Source of the DNA: Ceratorhiza oryzae-sativae
Taxonomy: Eukaryota > Basidiomycota > Agaricomycetes > Cantharellales > Ceratobasidiaceae
Assembly (NCBI GenBank): GCA_030998015.1
Contig: JARWMV010000233.1
Span: 372,001 to 436,000 of the forward strand
DNA length: 64,000 bases
Direction: 5' to 3'
Position numbers and translations under genes: made by a program. Below, one piece after another: positions 48,642 to 60,137 of the stretch. The notes under the pieces were generated by a model. That model made no database searches, was not told where the DNA came from, and saw only the letters and a list, made by a program, of their open reading frames with translations. Positions within the stretch are counted from its first letter, which is position 1. Every line of letters starts with the position of its first letter.

Positions 48642-50544
48642 CTATTTGTTAACTTGGCCAATAGGTTCTTTGGTTAAGAGGTGACGAGGAAACCATACTG
48701 GCGGAGACCAAGGGTTGCCAAACATCTCAGCGTATATCATCTGAGCAACGACCTCGGCGCTACGAGTTTGACATATGAGGTTGGTTACATCTTATTCATA
48801 AGCTCAACCTACCATGCAAACGCACGAGGCATCCCATGCCCAGAGTAGCCTACATCAAAGGCAATCAGAATCGAAACTAGTTGATATAATCCAAACATAT
48901 CCAAACACACCTGCTGCGATGTATTGGCCAGCCAACGCCTTGCCGTCTTCTCCATAAACCAAACCGACCTATAGAAGAAATCTAAAAATATCTTGGAATG
49001 ATTGGCTTACGGAACTTACCAAAGGGTTCCCACTCCGGGTAAAACCCATAATGCCAGTCTTCACCAAAGACATTTTATGTCAGAAAACTATCCGCAAGTG
49101 CGCCACATAGCCTACCCATTCCATTTCGGGGTCAACCGCTTCAAAGTCGCTGGGAAATAAATTCGGTAAAAAGCCGCGAAGGGTCGCCGCAACGCTGGGA
49201 TGAACACTCGAGTCGTCAGCCTCATTAAACTCGTGGTGTGGCACAGCGGTCTCGCGGCCCCCTCCGAGGATGGCCAACGCCCGATCGTTCTCTGTCAACG
49301 GCGGGCGAGCAAACCTGCGAATAAGGTGAGTCAGTAAGCATGGGATGGAGTGGGCAAACCTACCAATATTCGTATCCCTCGTTCGCTCCCCAGCCCACTT
49401 GGGGCCAGTCCTTGGCCTTGGCCGTTCCACGAACTGCCACACACTGGGCTCGTGTTGGCACAATGCCCTTTCCCGGCCCGGCAAATTGAGGCAAGACATG
49501 GGACGTATAGGCGTTTGTTCCATGAATCACATACCGAGCCTTGATCAACCCTCGGTGGCTCTTCACTAGCCAACGATACCCGCCTTCGGTCTCCAGGGGT
49601 TCGACCGCCTCTACCGGCGCCTGAGTGAATAAATCTAATGAAAAGGCTGGGGAAGTGGTTCGGGAAAACAAAGAAGTCGCCCTTCCGAGCCACGAGTTCG
49701 GAGCCTTAGTTGCTTTGGCGTGCTCGAACAGCTTCGTGACAAGTTTGAGGGGCCAGATTGTATTCCCCGGGCCAAACACTCCCGGGAGTCGGATGCGAAA
49801 TCGGTCGTGCATGACATCGGGCTCAAGCCATTCAACATCGGTGAGATCGAGTCCCGCGGAGGCGGCGGCAGACATATCCGCCTTAGCGGCCTCGACCTCC
49901 TCTTGAGAAAATAAAAGGGTGACGTGACCTCCCCTGACGAGATCGACCTCTTTAGCGGCGTTTGGAGTAGCATCGAGGAATTCGAGAATGGATGAAACGG
50001 TGTGTCGCTCGAGCTCCACGTCTCGGAGTGCTTCGTCCTTGCCGTACAGTTTTACCCGGTCTCGGAAATCGTGTATGCTCACTGGGGTCAGGTGCCCTCC
50101 GTTCCGACCTAAACGCGTGGATTTTCGTCGATATGATTTTCTCGCAAAAGAAGTGTGGGACACTTGCCTGTTGCCCCGGAGCCTACGAACGCCTCATTAG
50201 TATATTCCGACGAAAAGAGTAAAAACGAATTGCTCACAAAAATCCCGCGCTTCTAACATTACTGCGCTGACCGAGTTTAACTCCTTTTCGGAGTTCTTCA
50301 CAAGATTCGCAAGGTGGTAGGCCGCGCTGCACCCTGTCATCCCGGAGCCAATAATCACCACATCGGCGGTCTCTGGGAGCGGCCCGGTGCTGCCAACTTT
50401 AGCCAGAGGGTTTGCGGATGGATCTGAGTCCAACCAGAACGACCTAGTTGGGTTAGCAGACGGGAGAGGGCATGGCCCCACGTCTAGATTTTCAAAAGTA
50501 GCCCAGATGGCAGCGTTCGTATTCAGAGGAACTGGGATGAACAT
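48642..50544 (-). CDS. FAD-dependent oxidoreductase (DAO superfamily)
   Basis: Flavoprotein of the glycine/D-amino-acid oxidase superfamily. The start is the ATG at 50544 (MFIPVPLNTNAAIWATF). The Rossmann dinucleotide-binding site is VVIIGSGMTGCSAAYHL (GxGxxG), followed across an intron by the family element SGATGRNGGHL. Later segments include VRGGHVTLLFSQEEVEAA, RYVIHGTNAYTSHVLPQFAGPGKG, TGIMGFTRSGNPLV, then GYSGHGMPRAFAW near the C-terminus and SAEVVAQMIYAEMF; the stop is at 48642. One intron (50109-50167) needs a GC donor to preserve SGATGRNGG. The substrate is unknown; relatives oxidise secondary or N-methyl amino acids. There is no signal peptide, so it is likely cytosolic, and I see no clear SKL-type peroxisomal signal at the end (VNK). 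Confidence 0.85.
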
Positions 50545-51407
50545 GTTCGAGACAGTTGAGCCCGCAGCGAGTCGGTTCGATTGATGAGTGTCCGCCGCCG
50601 GATCAAACCTGATTGATGTGATATGGCGGCTTTAATATTTATCTCGATTCGGAGCCGCAGGTGGTGGTTGTATGCGGCTAACGACCGGCCAACCGGCTTT
50701 TATACTTGATTAGGCTGACCGAATTCCGCTCTGCACCATCTGGGTCATTTGTCCCGCTTACCCTCTGTTCTTAAGAATCTTTTGTCCAACAGGCCACCGC
50801 AGTATATGCGTTGTAGGCCAATTGGCTCGGCCGACGGGCACCGCCAGTCTCTCACGGTCATTGAAGATCCTGTTGTTCCTTCATTTCTTTCAGGAACGGT
50901 CCGTGTGCATTCTTCCTAGCACTTGGCCATTTAAAGTCACCTCAAGGCCTGAATTTCTCGCCAAAGCGCCACTAATCGACTCTTGTCAAAGTACTGACAG
51001 GGCTAGATGATTATTCTTAAGATTAAAAGGAAAAAGTCGGCGAAATTCTCAAATGGTAACTTGAGGCTAGACCCGGAAGCTGGTAACAATCGGTTATATT
51101 CTGCCCCCGTTTGTTGGAGCCGCGTCGGATTGGGTAAAGCGTTCTGGCTTTGATCGAGACTATCTTTATTCTCTTTTTGCTGGTTGTGCTACAGGCTCAA
51201 GCGTATGGTCCGGGTTTTGTGCGCGTAATCGGAGTTGGAATGTTATCATGTATCACGATTAGAAGGTCCGTGGTTACAAGGAGTCACCAGAAGACGGACA
51301 GGTTATATTTCAAGCAACCACCAAGCAGACAAGTTCATATTTGAAGTGAATAGTCATATTTCATTGTCATCTATCAAATTAGGAATATAGAAGGGTTGCC
51401 ATTTAAG
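50545..51407. other. Intergenic, no recognisable gene
   Basis: 860 bp between the start of the FAD oxidoreductase gene and the end of the phosphopantetheine adenylyltransferase gene, both on the minus strand. It holds the promoter of the former. Short frames show no homology. Confidence 0.5.
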
Positions 51408-52543
51408 TTACACTTGAGAAGCCTCGTCGCGGCGAGCCAACCATTCGCGGATATCGGTGCTGCTCAGCTTATCCTTTCGGAGCACAGCGGTGTCCTGCTC
51501 AGAGAGCATGACCGAACTTGAGGAAATTACATCGATCACAAACAGGTCTAGGGGAGGGAGCGATTTCTCGGAGCGTATTTGGGCGACTGCGGGAGTGTCT
51601 TATTAGAGTCTAGCGCGGATGAGAAGAATGTGGCTCAACTGGACGAAGCACCGTTCAACGTTTCTCTACTGACGACTAGCGCTTGGATGTCTGGGTCCCA
51701 ACCGGTTGGGCCGTATACGTCTTGTATAGGAACGGCGTCACACACGATACTGGGTTTGAACATTTTCAGGAATGAACAAACGCTGGCGGTTCGGAAAGAG
51801 ATGGGTTGCATGTATTGCTTGTTGACTTTTTTGGCTAGCAAAATATCGTCTAGCCGCGGAACCCATCAGTGGATTATCGGCTTGAAGGAAAATAGGAACG
51901 GTACCGGTTACACCGACGATCAACTTGGATGTGGTGATCCATGCTGACATGCTCAGAAGTATCTTGTGTCCAGGGTGCAGGTAGTCAAAAGTCCCACCAA
52001 TCGCAGTGACGGGGTAGGATCCTTGGGACGAACGATGTTCAGCTGGGGGAGGTGATCTGATTTCGTCGCTTTGCTCAATTGTATCCGGCAAAGTGAGAGT
52101 TCTGTGAGAGAAATCTACGAGCTCCTTCGGAGGGGGCACTGGAATCGAGGTCAATGTGCTTACCAGATAGATGAGATGACACAATCCATACCTCCATCCA
52201 AAGTCAAGACGGCGTCCCATTTCTCCTCGGAAAGTTGTTCAGCCGCTATGTTGGCGCTAGGCACAAGAATCACATCGGTACTGAAAAGAGGATCATCACG
52301 AGCCTGGGCTGACCCAGCTGCGGGGACGTAGGCCAGGACAAGCAGGTTGTGTACGAGGTCCCACTTGGACACCAGAGATTCGTGCTGAGTTGAGTCAAAC
52401 TCAGGCGACACAAGCACCGCAATCAGGCGTTTTGTTGTTCGATCAACAGCATGTTTGACGGCCGCTGCAAGCGAGCCCAAGTTTTGGTCGGCGACAGTAA
52501 AATACAGTAGACACGTCTCGTAGTTTGGCGGTTTGGGCAGCAT
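51408..52543 (-). CDS. CAB4: Phosphopantetheine adenylyltransferase (coenzyme A synthesis)
   Basis: Transfers AMP from ATP to 4'-phosphopantetheine to form dephospho-CoA, the fourth step of coenzyme A synthesis. The true start is the ATG at 52543 (MLPKPPNYETCLLYF); the frame extends upstream only through a GTG. An N-terminal domain of about 150 residues with no clear motif is followed by the nucleotidyltransferase core: VTAIGGTFDYLHPGHKILLS with the HxGH ATP-binding signature, then LIVGVTG. After an intron come PISFRTASVCSFLKMF and DIQALVVSRET. The second signature, KLSSTDIREWL, is close to the C-terminus, which ends at 51408. This is the fungal monofunctional arrangement (Cab4), without the dephospho-CoA kinase fused in animals. 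The start lies 219 bp from that of the divergent BCL7-like gene. Confidence 0.88.
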
Positions 52544-52762
52544 GCTGGCAGAGGTCACCTAGAGCCTAAACAGATCGTCGTTGGAACGTCAGATTATCGA
52601 CCCTAGCACGTCACCTGCTCACCTAATCCGGCGCTTGTTGGCCCACTCCAGGCCAACTTCAACCTTCAACGTCGAAAAGTAAGTGATTTTGACCAATTAA
52701 CGTCGAAGAACTGTTATTGAACGCGCCAAAACATTACAAAAATATGTAGATAGATTGCCATT

Positions 52763-53593
52763 ATGGGAATTCGTCGGGCTGCCTTTGGACGGTTTGTCGG
52801 CGCTCAGAGCTCTGAAGCAGCACGTCGAGAGCAGATGAAGCCTGTATCTTGCTGGGAAAAACAATGGGTCATTCCTGCCGGCTCCCTTCCCGGTTCTGAA
52901 TTCAAGGTCTTAAAATGGGTGAAGACGGATCGGGTACAGGTAACGTTGCCGTGAAGCAATCATGGATTCGACTCGAACTGACGCTTTGTTAGGATTTTAG
53001 TGACGACGAGGCTGAAGAAGACGCCTCTAGTTCCAATTCTCGATATACCCGACAATGCGGACGAGGAAGAAGAGGAGGGAACACCAGCAGGCACGCCAAC
53101 GCGGGCTCTACCTGACCAGGACTCTCGAATTTCTTCAGAACAACCTCAGGATCCAGCAGAAACTGAGTCGGACCCACAGTCCCCGGTCCCGTCGGCTGCG
53201 CCCCAGCGAGGACCGCGAAAACCCCACCCACTCTCCATGTCCCAGCTTCCTGGGGATTTGGCAGTGCCGACTGAACAGTCGACAGACCTCGACTCGGCCA
53301 TGCCTTCGGCGGTTGACAACACACCCGAGCAAACGGACATGCCTCCTTTGGGCGGATCTTTCGGCGACCAGGACGCGGTCAATCTCGGCCTCGATCTCAT
53401 GGGTCAAACCGACGAGAGCGTAATGTTGGGCATGGACAACGTCGACATGGCAGCAATCGCCCAAACGCATATGATGCAAGACGCGCCTGGCTTTGGGACG
53501 CCCACGGCAGAGGAGGGCGTAATCTTGCCAAATGCTGTTTTAGAGGATGGAAAGCTTGTTCAGGACGAGGGCGTGAATATGATCTTGCAGTAG
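52763..53593 (+). CDS. BCL7-like protein (SWI/SNF-associated)
   Basis: Likely fungal homologue of BCL7, a small accessory subunit of SWI/SNF chromatin remodellers. Exon 1 is 52763-52939. It contains the BCL7 signature CWEKQWVIPAGSLPGSEFK followed by VLKWVKTDR, comparable to the WEKKWVxxG-IxKWVP core. Exon 2 is open to the stop at 53593 and encodes an acidic, Pro/Gln-rich disordered tail. The acceptor is ambiguous. The AG at 52991-52992 preserves FSDDEAEED, which I recall as conserved after the core in basidiomycete homologues, but leaves the frame off by one base. The AG at 53016-53017 gives an exactly in-frame model (about 250 aa) but skips that motif. A one-base sequence error near 53022 would reconcile both. 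The family assignment rests on the short core and is moderate. Confidence 0.65.
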
Positions 53594-53860
53594 TGTTTCT
53601 CGCTATCACTGTTTGTAATGTATTTTTGTCTTTGGAGATAAATATTGGTCATGTGGGTCCATGTTTGGCCACGCGGCAGGAGACAACGCGTTACCACCAT
53701 CTCTCCTAATCTGTCTTGCTGTGTCGGGCAAGGCAGACGGCGCACTCTTCTTAGAATATACATCAGTCTCCTATTTCTCTGGGCCCGGTAGACCTCTTAG
53801 AGCTCTTTTTACACCACCGCCCCGAACCCTAAGCACTGGGCGACAGCACACGCCCCTGCC

Positions 53861-56800
53861 ATGTCATCCTCTTCGGCCTCCACCAATAACATCAAGGTCG
53901 TTTGCCGGTACGTCTTTCGGTCATAGTTTCAATTTATCGGGCTAATTCGCGCATAGCTTTCGGCCGCCCAACGCGCTAGAGCTCCGTGAAGGAGGCGAGA
54001 TCATTGTGGCCTTTGATGACGGCTTGCAGACCGTCAAACTTCGCGGCAGTCAGCAAGTACAAGGTCCAGAAAAGGATGGTTTTACTTTCGATCGCGTATT
54101 CCCTATGGGCACGAAGCAGCAAGAGGTATTTGACTATGGTGTACGCGGGTGGGTACCTGATGAATACCATATTAAGAAAGCCGCTAACAGTGAATGACGA
54201 CCAAACTAGGATAGTAAAAGGTATGTCGCGCAGATCGTGGGGTACACGACAAATCTGAGGCTGTATAGATGTCATCAATGGGTACAATGGCACTGTCTTT
54301 GCCTATGGGCAAACGGGGTCGGGGAAGACTTTTACCATGATGGGTGCAGATATCGACTCGGAGGAGCTCAAGGGCATTATTCCTCGAATCACGGAACAGA
54401 TTTTTACTTCCATAGTCGAATCCGAGCCTCATCTGGAATATCTCGTCAAAGTTTCGTACATGGAAATCTACCTCGAACGTATCCGTGATCTGCTAGCTCG
54501 TATGTGCACTTAATTGCGGGGGTTGTCGTTTACCTATTTTCTTCGTAGCGCACAACGATAACCTTCAGGTGCATGAGGAGAAGAACAAGGGCGTGTACGT
54601 TAAAAACCTCTCTGATTACTATGTGGGTAGCGCAAAAGAGGTCTACGAGATCATGCGACAGGGTGGTCAGGCGCGCGTTGTAACTGCTACCAGTAGGTCT
54701 AACCATCTTCGTATTTGTTTTCCCAAGCTAAATAGCCCACGAAAAGACATGAATGCGGAAAGTTCGCGATCCCATTCAATTTTCCTGATTACGATCCAAC
54801 AAAGAAATACCGAAACTGGCGCAATGAAAACTGGGAACCTGTACCTTGTTGATTTGGCTGGTTCGGAGAAAGTGGGCAAGACCGGGGCTAGTGGACAAAC
54901 GCTTGAGGAAGCAAAAAAGATTAACAAATCCCTTTCTGCACTCGGAATGGTTATCAACGCATTGACTGATGGAAAGGTACGAGAGTTCGTCATCGTCTTT
55001 GAGAACCGCGCCTGATCTCTGTTTCGCCCAGTCGAGCCATATCCCCTATCGCGACTCTAAGCTTACCCGTATCCTCCAAGAGTCATTGGGCGGGAACTCC
55101 AGGACCACGTTGATCATCAATTGCTCTCCTTCGTCCTATAATGAGGCCGAGACCCTCGGAACTCTCCGCTTCGGAATGCGGGCTAAATCCATCAAGAACA
55201 CCGCACGGGTGAATGCAGAGTTATCTCCCGCAGAGCTCAAGGGGCTGTTGAAGAAATCACAAACAACCAATGCAACTTACGCAACCTATCTTGCGGCTCT
55301 AGAAGCTGAGCTATCCCAATGGCGCGCTGGTGCAGTGGTGGACCAATCCGATTGGGCGGTCCCCGAAAAGTCCGGAGCAGTGGGTTTGCCAGGTATTGGC
55401 GCGGCCGCCGCAGCAGCTGGGAAGCGCACTCCAGCCTCCCCACCGCCGACAGGGACATCGCGCAGCATGACTCCAATTAACCCGGCTATCGAGAGTCTCC
55501 GTGGTGTGATCGACTCGCGTCCTCAAACACCAACAGTGTTAGGCTTGGAAAAGGACGAACGCGAGGAATTCCTGAAACGAGAAAATGAGCTCACTGATCA
55601 ATTAGGCGAGAAGGTATGCAAACTCACTAACAAACTTTCCAAATCCCGATTTAAAATATGTTTGTTTTGTGTGCCTAGGAAACGGCATTGGCCGCACAAG
55701 AGAAGCTCATTACCGAGCTCAAGGAAGAACTGGCTTTCCTTCGCGAGCAGGAGGCAGCGATCTCTAAGGTACGCGAGTGACCGCCACATGGCCTCCATTC
55801 CTCTAACAGGCGCCATTAGGAAAATCGAAGCCTCTCCACAGAGCTCAGCAACCTGCGTCTCGACAACGAGCGTTTGACATTTGACCAGAAGGAGCTGCAA
55901 ATTAACTACGATCAATCCAGCGAGAAGGTCAAGGAACTCCTCAAGGAACTCGACGAGCTTCGGCTGAGTGCGGACGAGCGCAACTTTGCCAATCGTGATC
56001 AGTCGGCAGAAGACAAGGAAAGGAAGAAGGCTGAAAAAATGGCCCTCATGATGGCACAGTATGATACAGTATGTGATTTTGTGTATCGCGAATACGTTTT
56101 ACCTCAACCTGTGCGCATGAATCAAGGGATCGATGTCCGAGAGGGACGAACAGCTCCGTGCGACATTATCAAAGTTGGACGCAATTGATTCGGAAGAGAG
56201 CTTGGGCGCGGTGACGCTAGAAGACATTCAGTACCTTCGTCGCCAACTCGTGGAGGGACAGAACGTTATGCAAGATGCTATCGATAGATTGCGCCAAGTT
56301 CAGGAAGAGAACGAAATGATCACCCGGCGGAGGGACGAAGTTGAACAAAGGCTTAGGACCGTTGAGACCGAATACGAGGAAATGTTTGGTGAGCTTTCAC
56401 ATGTTGTACCCAACCCGTTGACCTGCATTAACTGGTTTGCCTTCCCACAGACAAGGCAATCAACTCCGGAGATAGCAGCAGCCTGAATGCTGGCGAATCA
56501 ATGGCTGAGCTAAAGGTTTGTCAGCATACCTACTAGATCCATGTTGGATCTCACACACCAATTTGGCATGGCAGGCCAAATTAGAGGCTCAATATGCCGC
56601 GAAGCGTGAGGCACAAGCTGCTGAAATCAACGACCTAAGGCAACAATTGGAACAGAAGAGCAACGACATCCGTCTGATGAACAACACGGTGGAGACGCTG
56701 AAAGGTGTGAATGACGAGCTCAAGGTAAGTTCTTTGATGCATTGTGGAGACGCGTGTGTGATCGGGCAATAATAATGCTGTGCAACTCTATCTCTTAGCG

Positions 56801-57775
56801 TGCCTTTGCTGCAACATCTGCCGGAATTGAGGGCGGCAAGGATCTGGCCGAGAGTGCGAAAGATCTGGAGCGCACACGCAAAGGATTGGCCCTGCAAATC
56901 ACTGAATTCGAAGTCCTGAAGAAAGGGCTTGTCCGTGATCTGCAGAACCGCTGCGAGAAGGTGGAATTTATGATTGTGATCGATATGTGGCCCTACTGAT
57001 ATACCTGAACAGGTTGTTGAGCTAGAAATTCAGTTGGACGAACTGAAGGAACAGTACAGCAATGTCATACGAAACAGCAACAGCAAGACCCAACAGAAGA
57101 AGATGGCGTTCTTGGAGCGCAATCTGGAACAACTTTCGCTTGTTCAGAAACAGGTTTGTCTTTGTGGCCCCCTGTCGCAAAAAGTTCAATGCTAATCGAG
57201 TCATTGGTAATCTTACCCACGGCAGCTTGTGGATCAGAACTCACAGCTCAAGAAGGAGGTTGGAATTGCCGAACGCAAACTCATGGCTCGAACGGAGCGC
57301 ATCCAGAACTTAGAGGGGATGCTGCTGGATGCTGACAGGCGATTGGCAGTTCAAAACCAGAAGTTCGAGGAACAGCTGGCTGCAGTCAAGGATAGATTGG
57401 AGCAGGCTCGCAGTACGTGTCTTGATTATCTCTACGATCTGCGACCCAATCTCTGTTTTGCAGCTACGAAAACAGCGGCGAGCATTTCGAACTTCGGGCG
57501 AATTGCGAAGCCTTTACGTGGCGGCGGAGGCGTTCAATCGGGTCCGGCCCCGGGCGCCAGCCCACTGGGGCGGGCTCAAGCGGAAGATGGGGGGTACGTG
57601 TTGCTTTTGAAGCTTTCGGGAATATGTATCGCTGATTGCCGTACGGCTTGACTTCTCCTGTGATATAGTTCAACTAGTAAGTTTAATGTTCGTTCATGGG
57701 CGTTTCGTTTGCTGATGTACTTGCACTGTTACATTAGTCAAGCGAACAAGTTGGTTTTTCGGGTCTCGCGATTAG
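53861..57775 (+). CDS. Conventional kinesin heavy chain (kinesin-1)
   Basis: Plus-end-directed microtubule motor that carries vesicles toward hyphal tips. The start is the ATG at 53861 ([16 protein letters not shown]). The motor domain shows the P-loop GQTGSGKT, switch I NAESSRSH, switch II DLAGSEK and the microtubule-binding segment [18 protein letters not shown] linker and long coiled-coil follow, broken by several introns, with heptad-rich stretches around 55900-57410. The tail carries [12 protein letters not shown], the IAK autoinhibition motif of fungal kinesin-1, and the protein ends [11 protein letters not shown] with the stop at 57773-57775. An 11-nt microexon (54210-54220) is needed to join FDYGVRG to [18 protein letters not shown]. 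The last intron is long for this window (about 140 nt) and spans a tempting but frame-breaking 8 nt piece. Confidence 0.93.
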
Positions 57776-60137
57776 ATTTTCCGTGGATGCTATCTAGGTT
57801 TACTCTGTATCATTGCTGTATGTTCTTCTGAGGGTAGCAGTGACATTATATCTGCATTTCAGCTGCCTTGTTTTGAATCTACAATTTAATAGTCCATTCT
57901 ATATCTCTATACTATATGCGCATACAACCGAATAATAAAGTCCCACTCTAGGGATAATCGGTATGTATGGCTGTGAGCAGCGACGATCTATCAGGGGGGA
58001 AATCCCTGTCTGTCTCACCTCGCCTGTCCTACCTTTTGCCGCCGCCGTGCCATCCATTGTAGTGTCACGCAAGTGCCACGAGCACCTTTTGTGGGCCGCA
58101 ACAGTATGTACATGATCCACGGTCCGGCGTTCGGTTCGCTCGTTCGAATATGCAATTACACTGAGTAACCCAACCTATCCCCTGCTTCGCGTCTACTCCT
58201 GGCCCTTGGGCACCAGTAAACGTGGTTCGTCGGCGAGCCCCGTGGGTGCTTTTTGTCTCGCACAATCGGATAACCGCGACGCATCAGCCGCGCCATGCTG
58301 AATCCTTTCAACGAATTGCTTCGCAATGTTATCCGATTTCAGTTTCAACACCAGGTTAGCCCGATCGACGCACTCTTGAGTTTGATTACTATCATGGCAA
58401 CTTGTGGACTCTTGTCGATTGTGTGCACTACAAGATCGGTGCAAAATGACAAAACCCGGCTACCCATACTAGGGAATTGAGTTCGAAAGCACTGCTTACC
58501 GGGTGTATGATCTTCCGTGCAGGAGGAACAAGCAGTCCGCATTGAAGGTATTAGGAAACAAAGCTGGTCCAACCTCCACCTCGCCACCGCCCTGACTTTG
58601 TTCGCCGATGACTTCTCCAGGGGAAGCACTACACCGCATATGAACAGACATGTGATGTCCATGCAAGCCCAGGCGACCTGCACGCGTACAGGGATTCCGA
58701 GAGCATATGCTCTCTGTCCGTGGGTGCCACATGGCTCAATGACTAAAGGAATCAGCCGAATCAGAGCGACAGAATTTGTCTGCGTCATTTGTTGATTGAG
58801 CGCACAATTACACCCCACGATCGCGCGGGGACCCGGTGCCGCCTATTACCGAGTGGTTACACCAGTGTGCTCGACGCAAAGGAGACGTGAAGAACACCGC
58901 TGGGCGCTCGGTTTCTTGCAGAACAGGCTTCGGATCACACCCAGGAAGCTACAGATAGGGACTTGAAAAACCAGATGCTGTGTCCGGTTAAGAGCAAGCA
59001 CCACAGGGGTGTTCTCTCCGCCACGGAGATGTTAATGAATCATGAAGAATAGGGGAACTTTTAAGGTTAGACCCGCTGCGTGATGATGTAAACAGTCACA
59101 TTGCGCAGAACGGCGTACCGCTTGGTTTGAGGGGTCCATCGCCATGTCAGGGGTCACCCTCGGAGATGGGTTGTTACCAGCGGTGGTGGCAACCTATGGC
59201 AAAAAAAAAAACTAACATTACAGAGCGGCTGAGAGCACATTGCTTCTGGCGGGTTTAATAGAGCGTTTAATATAAATCAATCGCAGAGCAGCTTGAGATT
59301 CTGAGCTCTTGATATGATAGTCATCACAATAGAAGAGGCGTAATCGCAAAGCTCGATCTCAAGACAGATGTCATATGATGGCAGCGTCTTTGACTTGGTC
59401 TTATTAGCCTGCCCTGGTCTAGCTAGGGCCTGGGCGTTGTAGTTTAATGCAGTAAAGTGTATTCCCGCGAGGATATATTTTGATTGACAGCGTTACGGTA
59501 TCGACCGGGCCATTAATTTTATAAAAAGCGTTGTAGAGTCGGCTTTCCAGTGAGCAAATGCTGAGTGCTCCGTACAACTCCGGTGGGGTGGGCGAGATAG
59601 AGCACTAGTGGTGTTTATTTCCTCACGAGCATCGACAGAAATGGCCAGGATCGAATTACGTCAGATGCGATCCAAGGCTCCCAGACGGTGGATCAGCGAT
59701 CAGATCTTGTCAGCCTGAAGATAGAAATGGCGCATATAGAAGCCGGAGACGCACTCAATGATAAATCCTGAATCGGCAAGTGGCTAAGCCTGGATTGTGG
59801 TTCAAATGTCATAGACCCGTGGGGTTCTGGAAGGTTAGCTATTCCGTGGAATTGGTATGGACCTATGTCCCCAGATGTGGTGATGTTTCACTAAGACATC
59901 ACTTGATCCAGGAGACTGGACGTCGGTCCTGTAGTTTGTGTTGGTGGGTGGCAATTGTGCTGTTGGGTCCTGGTCTTTTCCGTTTCACCTGCTCAAGTCG
60001 CCGCATCTTGGGTTCTGTCTTCTGCTTTTGCCTCTTGACCTGTTAACCAGCCACTCTTTTAAACCAACTCACGATTTCAACTCCGACTCGAGCTCTCGAT
60101 CCTCCTCCCGATGCCAGTGCCAGTGCCTTCATATAGG
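57776..60137. other. 2.4 kb intergenic stretch, no recognisable gene
   Basis: This stretch lies between kinesin-1 and the Pumilio gene, both on the plus strand. Frames of up to about 157 codons occur (for example on the minus strand at 58345-58818), but none shows a domain, splice pattern or repeat that I recognise. A ten-base A run lies near 59200. The right end, rich in CTC and TCG, is probably the promoter and leader of the Pumilio gene. Confidence 0.4.

Noticed and set aside
52544..52558. Upstream start of the phosphopantetheine adenylyltransferase gene
   Set aside because: The codon at 52558 is GTG; the first in-frame ATG is at 52543.
57669..57676. An 8-nt microexon (TTCAACTA) before the last kinesin exon
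   Set aside because: Including it shifts the frame and replaces the expected [11 protein letters not shown] ending; a single longer intron fits better.
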